Assembly (NCBI RefSeq): GCF_002210435.1
Contig: NZ_MZMV01000012.1
Coordinates: 1-64,000, forward strand
Length of the DNA: 64,000 nucleotides
Reading direction: 5' to 3'
Source of the DNA: Micromonospora wenchangensis
GTDB lineage: Bacteria > Actinomycetota > Actinomycetes > Mycobacteriales > Micromonosporaceae
The position numbers and the translations under genes were made by a program. Positions 42,669-52,254 of this stretch are shown piece after piece. A model generated the notes under the pieces. It worked only from the letters and a program-made list of their open reading frames with translations. It was not told the DNA's origin and searched no databases. The number at the start of each line of letters is the position of its first letter. The stretch's first letter is position 1.

Positions 42669-45029
42669 ATGTCCGGGACCTTGGCCGCCGAAGGCGGCGC
42701 GCTGTCCCTCACCGGAGAGAACGTGACGTACGTCGTCATCGCCGCGGTCATCGCGCTGGTGGCACTCGTCTTCGCCGCCGCCTTGACCAAGGCCGTGCTG
42801 GCAGCCGGTAAGGGCACCACCAACATGCAGGAGATCTCCGGCGCGGTGCAGGAGGGCGCCTCCGCCTATCTGCTCCGGCAGTTCAGGACGTTGGCGATCT
42901 TCGTGGTCGTCGCCGTCGTGCTGCTCTTCCTGCTGCCGGTGCACGACACCGACGGCAGCGAACTGGCGGTGAAGATCGGCCGGTCCGCGTTCTTCGTGGT
43001 CGGCGCCCTGTTCAGCGCGTTCATCGGCGGGGCCGGGATGTGGCTGGCCACCCGGGCCAACCTGCGGGTCGCCGCCGCGGCCCGGGAGGCGGCCGGCGGC
43101 CGGGAAGCCGCCATGAAGATCGCCTTCCGTACCGGCGGCGTGGTCGGCTTCCTCACCGTCGGCCTCGGCCTGTTCGGCGCGGCGCTGGTCGTCATGCTGT
43201 TCAAGGGCGACGCGCCGACCGTGCTGGAAGGCTTCGGCTTCGGTGCCGCCCTGCTCGCCATGTTCATGCGGGTCGGCGGCGGCATCTTCACCAAGGCCGC
43301 CGACGTCGGCGCCGACCTGGTCGGCAAGGTCGAGCAGGGCATCCCCGAGGACGACCCGCGCAACGCCGCCACCATCGCCGACAACGTGGGCGACAACGTC
43401 GGCGACTGCGCCGGCATGGCCGCCGACCTCTTCGAGTCGTACGCGGTGACGCTGGTCGCCGCGCTGATCCTCGGCCGCGCCGCGTTCGGTGAGGACGGCC
43501 TGGTCTTCCCGCTGATCATCTCCACCATCGGGGTGCTGATCGCCATCGTCGGGGTCTTCATCACCCGGCTGCGCACCTCCGACCGCAACGGCCTGACCGC
43601 CATCAACCGGGCGTTCTACCTCTCCGCGGTGCTCTCCGCGGTGCTCGTCGCGGTCGCCGCCTTCCTCTACCTCCCGGCCAGCTTCGGCGAGCTGGAGGGC
43701 GGGCTCACCGACGTCGACCAGAACCCCCGCGTGGTCGCCATCGGCGCGGTCGTCATCGGCATCGTGCTGGCCGCCGCCATCCAGGCGCTGACCGGCTACT
43801 TCACCGAGACCAACAGGCGTCCGGTGCAGGACATCGGCAAGAGCTCGCAGACCGGCCCGGCCACCGTCATCCTCGCCGGCATCAGCGTCGGCCTGGAGTC
43901 GGCGGTCTACTCGGCCCTGCTGATCGGTGCCGGCGTCTTCGGCGCGTTCCTGCTCGGCGGCAGCTCCATCACCCTGTCGCTGTTCGCGGTCGCGCTGGCC
44001 GGCACCGGCCTGCTCACCACCGTCGGCGTGATCGTCGCGATGGACACCTTCGGCCCGATCTCCGACAACGCGCAGGGCGTGGCCGAGATGTCCGGCGACA
44101 TCGACGAGAACGGCGCGCGGATCCTCACCGAACTGGACGCGGTCGGCAACACCACCAAGGCGATCACCAAGGGCATCGCGATCGCCACCGCCGTGCTCGC
44201 GGCCACCGCGCTGTTCGGCTCGTACACCGACACGCTGCGCACCGCGTACTCCGACGCGGGTGTCGGGGACGTCGGCAGCGAGATCCTCAACGCGCTCAAC
44301 GTCGCCAACCCGCGCAACCTGGTCGGCCTGATCATCGGCGCGGCGGTGGTCTTCCTCTTCTCCGGGCTGGCCATCAACGCGGTGTCCCGCTCGGCCGGCG
44401 CGGTGGTGATGGAGGTCCGCCGGCAGTTCCGTGAGCTGCCCGGCATCATGGACCGCACCCAGCGCCCCGAGTACGGCAAGGTCGTCGACATCTGCACCCG
44501 GGACGCGCAGCGCGAGCTGATGACCCCCGGCCTGCTGGCCATCCTCGCCCCGATCGCGGTCGGCTTCGGCCTCGGCCCCGGCGCGCTGGCCTCCTACCTG
44601 GCCGGGGCGATCGGGGCGGGCACCCTGATGGCGGTCTTCCTGTCCAACTCCGGTGGCGCGTGGGACAACGCCAAGAAGCTCGTCGAGGACGGCTCCTACG
44701 GCGGCAAGGGCTCCGAGTCGCACTCGGCGACGGTTATCGGCGACACCGTCGGCGACCCGTTCAAGGACACCGCCGGCCCGGCGATCAACCCGCTGATCAA
44801 GGTGATGAACCTGGTCTCGCTGCTGATCGCGCCCGCCGTGGTGGCCTGGAGCGTCGGCGACGACCGGAACACCCCGCTGCGCCTGACGATCGCGGTGGTC
44901 GCCACCCTGATCGTGGTCGCGGCGGTGGTGTTCAGCAAGCGCAAGGGCGTCGCCATGGACTCCACCCCGGACGGTGGCGGCACCGGCACGGGCAACGACC
45001 CGAAGCGGGTCGAAGCCGCCAACGCCTGA
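42669..45029 (+). CDS. hppA: membrane proton-pumping pyrophosphatase
   Basis: 786 residues with about 16 membrane helices. Substrate motifs are DVGADLVGKVE and EDDPRNAATIADNVGDNVGD; a third acidic motif lies near residue 690 (IGDTVGDPFKDTAGP). The GNTTKAITKG motif has Lys where potassium-dependent enzymes have Ala, so this should be the K+-independent, H+-pumping type. It couples hydrolysis of pyrophosphate to proton export. ATG 42669 has AGGAGG six bases before it. Confidence 0.96.
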   Translation: MSGTLAAEGGALSLTGENVTYVVIAAVIALVALVFAAALTKAVLAAGKGTTNMQEISGAVQEGASAYLLRQFRTLAIFVVVAVVLLFLLPVHDTDGSELAVKIGRSAFFVVGALFSAFIGGAGMWLATRANLRVAAAAREAAGGREAAMKIAFRTGGVVGFLTVGLGLFGAALVVMLFKGDAPTVLEGFGFGAALLAMFMRVGGGIFTKAADVGADLVGKVEQGIPEDDPRNAATIADNVGDNVGDCAGMAADLFESYAVTLVAALILGRAAFGEDGLVFPLIISTIGVLIAIVGVFITRLRTSDRNGLTAINRAFYLSAVLSAVLVAVAAFLYLPASFGELEGGLTDVDQNPRVVAIGAVVIGIVLAAAIQALTGYFTETNRRPVQDIGKSSQTGPATVILAGISVGLESAVYSALLIGAGVFGAFLLGGSSITLSLFAVALAGTGLLTTVGVIVAMDTFGPISDNAQGVAEMSGDIDENGARILTELDAVGNTTKAITKGIAIATAVLAATALFGSYTDTLRTAYSDAGVGDVGSEILNALNVANPRNLVGLIIGAAVVFLFSGLAINAVSRSAGAVVMEVRRQFRELPGIMDRTQRPEYGKVVDICTRDAQRELMTPGLLAILAPIAVGFGLGPGALASYLAGAIGAGTLMAVFLSNSGGAWDNAKKLVEDGSYGGKGSESHSATVIGDTVGDPFKDTAGPAINPLIKVMNLVSLLIAPAVVAWSVGDDRNTPLRLTIAVVATLIVVAAVVFSKRKGVAMDSTPDGGGTGTGNDPKRVEAANA

Positions 45030-45122
45030 GTCACGACGCAGCGGGTCCCCGGTCCCACGGGGGCCCGCCGCGCCGGGCGGCGCACCCGAAACCTGACCTC
45101 TGGCGCAATCGCCCGGAGGCCG

Positions 45123-45128
45123 TACGCT
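45123..45128 (+). promoter_or_regulatory. -10 box of a leaderless promoter
   Basis: TACGCT seven bases before the ATG at 45136; no ribosome site between. Confidence 0.5.
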
Positions 45129-45135
45129 GCAACGC

Positions 45136-45678
45136 ATGCGTACGTGTCGGGCGGGTGACGCCGGGAAGCTCACGGTGGTCCTCGTCACGGTCGTACTCGT
45201 CGTGGCCGGATGCGGCGGCGGGCCCGGCCCCCGGGCCTGGGCGGCGTCGGTCTGCGAGGCGCTCACCCCGTGGCGGGCCGAGATCAGCAAGCTCACCAGC
45301 AGCACCCACCAGCAGATGACCGCGCAGACCACCCCGGCGCAGGCGAAGGAGAACCTGGTGCGGCTCTTCGGCGGCGCCGAACAGGCGAGCGAGACGGCCC
45401 GCCGCCGGATCGCCGACGCGGGCATCCCGGAGACCGACCACGGTGACGAGGTGTCGAAGGGGTTCCGCACCTCCCTGGCGAAGATCAGGGACGCCTACGG
45501 CCGCGCCGGGGACACCATCGACGCCCTGGACACCACGCGGGCCGCCGCCTTCTACGACGGCGTCCAGGCCGCGGTGGACACGCTCAACCAGGAGTACGAC
45601 GCGAGCGCGCTGGACACCGGGCGGCTCAACTCGACAGAGCTCAAACAGGCCTTCGACGAGGTTCCGGAGTGTCGCTGA
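45136..45678 (+). CDS. lipoprotein of unknown function
   Basis: 180 residues. The signal peptide ends in a lipobox (VVLVVAGCGG), so it is lipid-anchored outside the membrane. The mature part is helical (AISKL-type heptads: SVCEALTPWRAEISKLTSST ... IRDAYGRAGDTIDALDT) with two Cys. The next gene starts within its 3' end, hence an operon. Confidence 0.87.
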   Translation: MRTCRAGDAGKLTVVLVTVVLVVAGCGGGPGPRAWAASVCEALTPWRAEISKLTSSTHQQMTAQTTPAQAKENLVRLFGGAEQASETARRRIADAGIPETDHGDEVSKGFRTSLAKIRDAYGRAGDTIDALDTTRAAAFYDGVQAAVDTLNQEYDASALDTGRLNSTELKQAFDEVPECR

Positions 45679-46271
45679 GGCGTGCCGACCCGCCCGGGGA
45701 ACCGGGGCGTCAGCTGTCGCTGTTCGGCACCGAGGCGGCCGATCCGTCCGTCGCCGACCTGGCCGGGCTGCTCGCCGGCCCGGGGGAGGTGCACCGGATG
45801 GGCCGTACCGCCCGGTTGTCCGTCGGGGTGGACGCGGCCTGGCGCGTGCACGTGCTCGTCGACGAGCTGGCCCGGCGGGGGCTCGCGGCGGGCTGGGAGT
45901 CGACCGGGGAGCAGCGCTACGTCGTGCGTACCCCGTACCTGACCACGCTGGCGCCGTTGGCGACGGCCTGGTTGGCCGGTGGGGTCAAGCGGCCACCACC
46001 CCGGTTCCACCTGCACGGCCGGCGGCTGCGGCTGTGGCTGGCCGCCGCCGGGGCCGCCGACGACGCCGGGCTGCTGCTGCGCCTCGACCGGCGGGACGAG
46101 CCGTGGTGGCCGGTGGTGCGGGCGGCGCTCGCCGTGGTGGGCCTGCCGGCGGCGCTGCTGGAGCCGGAGGCGGGCGGCCCGGCGTACCGGATCGGTGGGC
46201 GACGGCTGGCCCGGCTGGCCGAACTGGTCGGCGACCGCCCGCCGGCCGCCCCCGCCGACCTCTGGCCGTGA
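45669..46271 (+). CDS. conserved protein with beta-clamp-binding motif
   Basis: 200 residues, basic and Arg-rich. Residues 15-19 read QLSLF, the exact bacterial sliding-clamp-binding pentapeptide, in a flexible N-terminus. The remainder (VHRMGRTARLSVGVDAAWRV ... PYLTTLAPLATAWLAGG) is a compact domain found next to topA in actinobacteria and never characterised to my knowledge. GTG 45669 has GAGG seven bases upstream and overlaps the lipoprotein gene. Confidence 0.8.
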   Translation: MSLRRADPPGEPGRQLSLFGTEAADPSVADLAGLLAGPGEVHRMGRTARLSVGVDAAWRVHVLVDELARRGLAAGWESTGEQRYVVRTPYLTTLAPLATAWLAGGVKRPPPRFHLHGRRLRLWLAAAGAADDAGLLLRLDRRDEPWWPVVRAALAVVGLPAALLEPEAGGPAYRIGGRRLARLAELVGDRPPAAPADLWP

Positions 46272-46722
46272 CCGCCCCGCCCCGTCCGGGTCCGCCGCCC
46301 GCCGCGACCCGTGGCTCGGGCGGCTATCGACGCAACGGGGGCTGTGCGGTGTCGGAGCGACCGGATGCCGCCACATCGGCCCACTGGAGTCGATCAGCCG
46401 AGATGGGCCAGGTGCCCGATCAAGGGTGGAATCGCGGACAGTATGCTGGTCGTCTCACTCCGTGAACACCCGGGTTCGCCCAGGTCGGAGGGCCGGCGTC
46501 GTCACCGTGGCCCACTTCGGGGCCTACCCACGGTGTACGGTGGCGCCGTCCGGTCACTGAGGCCGCGCGGCGCCGGCGGTGCCGCCGCGCGGACCCTGTT
46601 TGCCGCCCCCGGGGCCCGGAACCAGGGCGGCGCGTTACGTTGGACATCCGGACCGACGGTGGTCCGGCGGGCGCAACACGGCCCGAAACGGGCCTGGAGC
46701 AGGAGCGAGGTCGGGGAGAGAC
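46272..46722. other. intergenic region upstream of topA
   Basis: 451 bases without a supported gene. TATGCT at 46442-46447 could be a -10 box but no good -35 lies before it. No hairpin or riboswitch stands out. Confidence 0.35.
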
Positions 46723-49590
46723 GTGCCGAGCAGAGCTGGAACCACCCGTCTGGTCATCGTCGAGTCTCCGGCGAAGGCCAAGACGATCTCGGGCTACCTC
46801 GGCCCGGGGTACGTCGTGGAGGCCAGCTTCGGCCACGTCCGGGACCTGCCCCGCAACGCCGCCGACGTGCCGGCCAAGTACAAGGGTGAGTCGTGGGCCC
46901 GGCTGGGGGTGGACGTCGACAACGGCTTCCATGCCCTCTACGTGGTCTCGGCCGACCGCAAGCAGCAGATCAGCAAGCTGGTGAAGCTGGCCAAGGAGGT
47001 CGACGAGATCTTCCTGGCCACGGACGAGGACCGCGAGGGCGAGGCGATCGCCTGGCACCTGGTGGAGACCCTCAAGCCCAAGGTGCCGGTCAAGCGGATG
47101 GTCTTCCACGAGATCACCAAGCCGGCCATCCAGGCGGCGGTGGCGAACCCCCGCGAGATCGACCGGGATCTGGTCGACGCCCAGGAGGCCCGCCGCATCC
47201 TCGACCGGCTCTACGGCTACGAGGTCTCCCCGGTGCTGTGGAAGAAGGTCATGCCGAGGCTCTCGGCGGGCCGGGTGCAGTCCGTGGCGACCCGGATCGT
47301 GGTCGAGCGGGAACGCCAGCGGATGGCCTTCCGCACCGCGGAGTACTGGGACATCCTCGCCACCCTCGCGGTGGTGGACGCGGGCGAGGGCCCGCGCAAC
47401 TTCAACGCCACCCTGGTCGCGCTCAACGGTGACCGGGTCGCCACCGGCAAGGACTTCGAGCCGACCACCGGCCGGGTGCGGCCCGGCGCGGGCGTGGTGC
47501 ACCTCGACGAGAGCGGCGCGCGGGGCCTGGCGGCCCGCCTCGACGGGCGGCCGTTCACCGTCACCCGGGTCGAGGAGAAGCCCTACCGCCGCCGCCCCTA
47601 TGCGCCGTTCATCACCTCCACCCTCCAGCAGGAGGCGGCCCGCAAGCTGCGGTTCTCGTCGCAGCAGACGATGCGCACCGCGCAGCGGCTCTACGAGAAC
47701 GGCTACATCACCTACATGCGTACCGACTCGGTGAACCTCTCCGAGACGGCCATCGCGGCGGCCCGCCGGCAGATCGTCGAGCTGTACGGCGAGCGCAGCG
47801 TGCCGCCGGAGCCGCGTCGCTACACCGGCAAGGTGAAGAACGCGCAGGAGGCGCACGAGGCGATCCGCCCGGCGGGCGACAACTTCCGCACCCCCGGCGA
47901 CGTGGCCAAGGAGCTGTCCGGCGAGGAGTTCAAGCTCTACGAGCTGATCTGGCGGCGCACCATCGCCTCGCAGATGACCGACGCGGTCGGCTCCAGCGTG
48001 TCGGTGCGCATCCGGGCGGTCTCCGTCGCGCAGGAGGAGGCCGACTTCGGCGCCACCGGCAAGACCATCACCGACCCGGGTTTCCTGCGTGCGTACGTCG
48101 AGTCCAGCGACGACGAGAACGCCGAGGCGGAGGACGCCGAGCGTCGGCTGCCCACCCTGGTCAAGGACCAGCCGTTGACCGCCGACGAGCTGGCCGCGCA
48201 GGGCCACCACACCCAGCCGCCGTCGCGCTACACCGAGGCGTCGCTGGTCAAGGCGCTTGAGGAACTGGGCATCGGCCGCCCGTCGACGTACGCGTCGATC
48301 ATGCAGACGATCCAGGACCGGGGCTACGTCACCAAGCGCGGCCAGGCGATGATCCCGACGTTCCTGGCGTTCGCGGTGATCGGGCTGATGGAACGGCACT
48401 ACCCGCGCCTGATCGACTACGACTTCACCGCCAGCATGGAAAACGAGCTGGACGAGATCGCCGGGGGCGACCACGCCGCCGTCGACTTCCTCACCGCGTT
48501 CTACTTCGGCAGCAGCAACGGCACCGGCGACCAGGCCATCGCCCACGCGGGCGGGTTGAAGAAGCTGGTCACCGAGAACCTCAGCGAGATCGACGCGCGC
48601 AGCGTCAACTCGATCCCGCTGCACACCGACGACGAGGGGCGCGAGGTCGTCGTCCGGGTCGGCCGGTTCGGGCCGTACCTGCAACGGGCCCTGCCCGGCG
48701 AGCAGCCGGCACCGAAGGCCGACGGCGAGGAAGGCGGTAGCCAGGGTGACCGGGCGCCGATCCCGGAGGGGCTGGCCCCCGACGAGCTGACCCCGGAGAA
48801 GGTGCACGAGCTGTTCCTCGGCGGCGGCGGCGAGCGCAAGCTCGGCGACGACCCGGCCACCGGGGAGCCGATCGTGCTCAAGTCCGGCCGGTTCGGCCCG
48901 TACGTCGCCAGCGGCGAGCGCAAGTCGTCGCTGCTGCGGACGCAGACCCCGGACTCGCTCACCCTCGACGAGGCGTTGAAGCTGCTCAGCCTGCCCCGGG
49001 TGATCGGGGTCGCCCCGGACGGCGCGGAGGTCGTCGCCAACAACGGCCGCTACGGCCCGTACGTCAAGCGCGGTGACGAGTTCCGCTCGCTGGACTCGGA
49101 AGACAAGATGTTCACCGTCACCCTCGACGAGGCGCTGGCCCTGCTGGCCGCCCCGAAGACCCGTCAGCGTCGGGCCGCCGCGCCCCCGCTGCGCGAGATG
49201 GGCGTCGACCCGCTGACCGAGAAGCCACTGGTGATCAAGGACGGCCGGTTCGGGCCGTACGTGACCGACGGGGAGTTCAACGCGTCGCTGCGGCGCGGGC
49301 AGACCCCGGAGGAGCTGACCATCGAGCAGGCGTCGGAGATGCTGGCCGAGAAGCGGGCGAAGGGCCCGGCCCCGAAGAAGGCGGCGAAGAAGGCCCCGGC
49401 CAAGAAGGCGACCGCCAAGAAGGCCACGGCGACGAAGGCCACCGCGGCGAAGAAGACCGCCGCCGCGAAGTCCACCGCCACCAAGCGGACCGCCACCGCC
49501 AAGACCGGCACCGCCGCCAAGGCGACCACGGCGAAGAAGGCCCCCGCCAAGAAGGCCGCCCCCCGCAAGGCCACCACCGCCGCCGAGTAA
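46723..49590 (+). CDS. topA: DNA topoisomerase I
   Basis: 955 residues. Toprim domain (LVIVESPAKAKTI; FLATDEDREGEAIAWHL), active-site Tyr in GYITYMRTDSVNLS near residue 330, then C-terminal repeats with four RFGPY/RYGPYV units instead of zinc fingers. A final Lys/Ala-rich tail (about 70 residues of KKAPAKKAT-type repeats) aids DNA binding and processivity in actinobacteria. It relaxes negative supercoils. GTG 46723 has GGGGAG four bases upstream. Confidence 0.97.
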   Translation: MPSRAGTTRLVIVESPAKAKTISGYLGPGYVVEASFGHVRDLPRNAADVPAKYKGESWARLGVDVDNGFHALYVVSADRKQQISKLVKLAKEVDEIFLATDEDREGEAIAWHLVETLKPKVPVKRMVFHEITKPAIQAAVANPREIDRDLVDAQEARRILDRLYGYEVSPVLWKKVMPRLSAGRVQSVATRIVVERERQRMAFRTAEYWDILATLAVVDAGEGPRNFNATLVALNGDRVATGKDFEPTTGRVRPGAGVVHLDESGARGLAARLDGRPFTVTRVEEKPYRRRPYAPFITSTLQQEAARKLRFSSQQTMRTAQRLYENGYITYMRTDSVNLSETAIAAARRQIVELYGERSVPPEPRRYTGKVKNAQEAHEAIRPAGDNFRTPGDVAKELSGEEFKLYELIWRRTIASQMTDAVGSSVSVRIRAVSVAQEEADFGATGKTITDPGFLRAYVESSDDENAEAEDAERRLPTLVKDQPLTADELAAQGHHTQPPSRYTEASLVKALEELGIGRPSTYASIMQTIQDRGYVTKRGQAMIPTFLAFAVIGLMERHYPRLIDYDFTASMENELDEIAGGDHAAVDFLTAFYFGSSNGTGDQAIAHAGGLKKLVTENLSEIDARSVNSIPLHTDDEGREVVVRVGRFGPYLQRALPGEQPAPKADGEEGGSQGDRAPIPEGLAPDELTPEKVHELFLGGGGERKLGDDPATGEPIVLKSGRFGPYVASGERKSSLLRTQTPDSLTLDEALKLLSLPRVIGVAPDGAEVVANNGRYGPYVKRGDEFRSLDSEDKMFTVTLDEALALLAAPKTRQRRAAAPPLREMGVDPLTEKPLVIKDGRFGPYVTDGEFNASLRRGQTPEELTIEQASEMLAEKRAKGPAPKKAAKKAPAKKATAKKATATKATAAKKTAAAKSTATKRTATAKTGTAAKATTAKKAPAKKAAPRKATTAAE

Positions 49591-49623
49591 CCCGTCCACC
49601 GGCCCCGCCGGCTCGATCCGGTG

Positions 49624-49671
49624 GATCTTGGAGGGGAATGGCCCCTCCGGGGGCCGATTCCCTCCAAGATC
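49624..49671. repeat. palindromic repeat, copy 1 (terminator of topA)
   Basis: 12-bp stem GATCTTGGAGGG and complement around a second small stem (GGCCCC / GGGGCC). A close copy lies at 50738-50786, so the AbiEi/DUF559 gene is framed by the pair. A single DnaA box TTGTCCACA follows at 49678-49686. Confidence 0.7.
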
Positions 49672-49726
49672 TACCCGTTGTCCACAGGGGCTGCGCGCGA
49701 CGGGTGCGGGTGGGCAGTGTGCGGGG

Positions 49727-50713
49727 GTGACGGTTCGAAGGGGTACGGGGTCCGGTCCACGGGTACGGGCGGGTGCGGGGCTCCGGCGGGCGCTTCCCGC
49801 CGACGACGCGGACGAGTTGACCTGGCTGCGCTTCCGACAGGAGGACGTGATCAGCCTGGCCCAGGCATCCCGGTACCTGTCCCGCAAGGCGATCCGGCAC
49901 CGGGTGGAGACGGGACGGTGGCGGCAGGTCCACCGGGCGGTGTTCGTGACGCACAACGGTCCCGTAGACGCCGGACAGTTCCGTTGGATCGCCGTGCTGG
50001 CCGCCGGGCCGCACGCCGTGCTGGGTGGCCTCAGCGCGGCCCAGGCCGGTGGTCTGCGCGGCTTCCGGGCCCGCCCGGTCGACCTGTTGCTCCCCGCGTC
50101 GTCCCGCCGCGACGTGCTGCCGCCGGGGGTACGCGTACACCGGACAAGCCTCCTGCCCCCGCAGGACGTGCTCGCCGTCGGGCAGCCTCCCCGTACCAGG
50201 CCGGCGCGGTCGGTCGTCGACGCGGCCCAGTGGGCGGCAGGTGACGACGAGGCGCGCGCCATCGTCGCGGCGGCCTTCCAGCAGCGCCTGGTGACGGGCG
50301 GGGAGGTACACGAGGTGCTGGCCCGGCTGCCGCGCCTGCGCCGCCGGGCACTGGTGACCGCGACCGTCACCGATGCCGCAGGCGGCTCCCACTCACTCGG
50401 TGAGTTGGACTTCCTCGACCTGACCCGCCGGGCCGGCCTGCCGGCTCCGACCCGGCAACAGGTCCGGTACGACCCGGCCGGCCGACGCCGCTACCTCGAC
50501 GCGTACTTCGCCCCGTGGCGGGTGCACGTGGAGATAGACGGAGGGCAGCATCTCGACCCGGCCCACGCCTGGGCGGACATGCGACGGCAGAACTCTCTCT
50601 GGATCGAAGGAGACCGGGTGCTCCGCTTTCCGGCCTGGGCGTTGCGGGCCCGCCCCGACGAGGTCGTCGCCCAACTCCGTGCCGCCCTGCGCGCGGCCGG
50701 CTGGCCCGGCTGA
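49727..50713 (+). CDS. AbiEi-like / DUF559 endonuclease-like protein
   Basis: About 328 residues. A winged-helix part (ISLAQASRYLSRKAIRHRV ... VFVTHNG) as in AbiEi antitoxins, a middle domain, then a DUF559/Vsr-type nuclease fold with LGELDFLDLTRRAGLP, VHVEIDGGQHLD and an RQNSLWIEGDRVLRFP core. No AbiEii toxin is next to it. Such genes are scattered singly in actinomycetes. GTG 49727 is a weak start; a later start is possible. Confidence 0.75.
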   Translation: MTVRRGTGSGPRVRAGAGLRRALPADDADELTWLRFRQEDVISLAQASRYLSRKAIRHRVETGRWRQVHRAVFVTHNGPVDAGQFRWIAVLAAGPHAVLGGLSAAQAGGLRGFRARPVDLLLPASSRRDVLPPGVRVHRTSLLPPQDVLAVGQPPRTRPARSVVDAAQWAAGDDEARAIVAAAFQQRLVTGGEVHEVLARLPRLRRRALVTATVTDAAGGSHSLGELDFLDLTRRAGLPAPTRQQVRYDPAGRRRYLDAYFAPWRVHVEIDGGQHLDPAHAWADMRRQNSLWIEGDRVLRFPAWALRARPDEVVAQLRAALRAAGWPG

Positions 50714-50737
50714 CCGGCCCTCCCCCGTGCGTCCCCC

Positions 50738-50786
50738 AGATATTGGAGGGAAAGTGCCCCCGCAGGGGCCGTTTCTCTCCAAGATC
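50738..50786. repeat. palindromic repeat, copy 2
   Basis: Same design as 49624-49671 (ATTGGAGGG ... CTCTCCAAGATC around GCCCC/GGGGC), with several changes. It serves as terminator between convergent genes. Confidence 0.65.
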
Positions 50787-50799
50787 GTCGCGGGGCGGG

Positions 50800-52107
50800 T
50801 CAGGGGCCGAGGATGTGGTCGAGGTGGGGGTTGGTGAGGACCCGGCCGGGGTCGAGGCGGGCCCGCAGATCCTGGAAGTCGGCGAACCTCGGGTACGCGG
50901 TCGCCAGGGAGGCGGCGTCCCGGTAGTGCAGCTTGCCCCAGTGGGGTCGGCCGCCCAGCCCGGCAGCGACCTCCTCGAAGGCCCGGAAGTACGGCTCGTA
51001 GGGCATCCCGACGTACTGGTGGACGGCGAGGTAGGCGGAGTCGCGGCCGTAGCCGTGGGACAGCCAGATGTCGTCGGCGGCGGTGAACCGCACCTCGACG
51101 GGGAAGAGCACCTTGAACGGCAGCCGGTCGACGAGGCGGCGCAGTTCCGCCAGCGCCTGCGGCAGGGCGGCGCGCGGGATGCCGTACTCCATCTCCACGA
51201 AGCGGACCCGGCGCGGGGTGCAGAAGACCGTGTCGGAGCGGCCGGTGTAGGTGCGTTCGGTGAGCGCGCGGGCGGACACCGCGCTGATCGTGGGCACCAG
51301 CGTCGGTACGGCCCGACCCAGCCGGCAGGCCCCGGCGAAGACGGTGTTGGCCAGGAAGTCGTCGTCCAGCCAGCCCCGCCAGCGGGGCAGCGGCCGGTCG
51401 TCGGCGGGCACCCGGTCGTTGGTCTTGAGCTGCACCCGGTCGGTGTACGGGAACCAGTAGAACTCGACGTGGTCGTGCCGGCCGATGAGGCCGGACAGGT
51501 CGCCCAGCACCTCGTCGAGCGGGGCGGGGCGTTCGTGCGCGCGCAGGGTGAACGCGTCGACGCAGCGCAGGGTGACCTCGACGAGCACGCCGAGCGCCCC
51601 CAGGCCGACCCGGGCGGCGGCGAAGATGTCCGGGTGTTCCTCGGCCGAGCAGTGCAGCACCTCGCCGGTGCCGGTGACCAGGGTGAGCGCCTCGACGAAG
51701 GTGGACAGGCAGCCGTACGCGGCACCGGTGCCGTGGGTGCCGGTGGAGATCGCCCCGGCGATGGTCTGCGCGTCGATGTCGCCCAGGTTGGGCATGGCCA
51801 GGCCGTGCCCGGCGAGCAGCGCGTTGAGCGCCCGCAGGGTCGTCCCGGCGGGCACGGTGACCAGCCGGGCGTCCCGGTCGACCCGGACGCCGGTGTCGAG
51901 GGCGGACAATTCCATCCGCCGGCCGTCGGCCAGGGCGATGGGGGTGAACGAGTGACCGCTGCCGACCACCCTGATCCGCTCACCCGCGCCCGCCGCGTCC
52001 AGGACCGCCTCGGCTATGTCCTCGACGGTGGTAGGGCGCAGGATGGCGGTGGCGACGCTGCGTTGGTTGCCCGCCCAGTTGGACCAAGCGGTGGTGGTAC
52101 CGGCCAT
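50800..52107 (-). CDS. FAD-linked sugar-lactone oxidase
   Basis: 435 residues, VAO/ALO family. The N-terminal FAD domain has RVVGSGHSFTPIA, where the His is the probable covalent FAD site, and GAISTGTHGTG. The C-terminal ALO domain ends HWGKLHY ... DLRARLDPGRVLTNPHLD. It oxidises an aldonolactone or alditol with oxygen; the exact substrate is unknown. ATG 52107 has GAGGAG five bases before it. Divergent from a TetR gene that may control it. Confidence 0.88.
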   Translation of the reverse strand: MAGTTTAWSNWAGNQRSVATAILRPTTVEDIAEAVLDAAGAGERIRVVGSGHSFTPIALADGRRMELSALDTGVRVDRDARLVTVPAGTTLRALNALLAGHGLAMPNLGDIDAQTIAGAISTGTHGTGAAYGCLSTFVEALTLVTGTGEVLHCSAEEHPDIFAAARVGLGALGVLVEVTLRCVDAFTLRAHERPAPLDEVLGDLSGLIGRHDHVEFYWFPYTDRVQLKTNDRVPADDRPLPRWRGWLDDDFLANTVFAGACRLGRAVPTLVPTISAVSARALTERTYTGRSDTVFCTPRRVRFVEMEYGIPRAALPQALAELRRLVDRLPFKVLFPVEVRFTAADDIWLSHGYGRDSAYLAVHQYVGMPYEPYFRAFEEVAAGLGGRPHWGKLHYRDAASLATAYPRFADFQDLRARLDPGRVLTNPHLDHILGP

Positions 52108-52199
52108 CGGCGCTCCTCGACATGAACGTGAACTGACTTCATATCAGGAACGTTGTGCCTGGTAAATACCGCAATCGAGGCCCGCTCGTTGTACCGGTA

Positions 52200-52215
52200 G
52201 TCACGGCCTCGTGAC
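52200..52215. promoter_or_regulatory. operator between lactone oxidase and TetR genes
   Basis: GTCACG-GCCT-CGTGAC, a perfect 6-bp palindrome just before a TATGTT -10 box (52223-52228) for the TetR gene. Confidence 0.55.
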
Positions 52216-52254
52216 ATGTGGATATGTTCTTCCGTCGAAGGGGGGTGGCGTCGA

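Noticed and set aside
42420..45470. A 1016-codon minus-strand frame opposite hppA
   Set aside because: Product is rich in His, Asp, Gly and Val as expected from antisense of a membrane protein gene; no motif or start signal.
46420..50370. A 1316-codon minus-strand frame opposite topA
   Set aside because: Antisense shadow; low-complexity Leu/Gly/Arg product.
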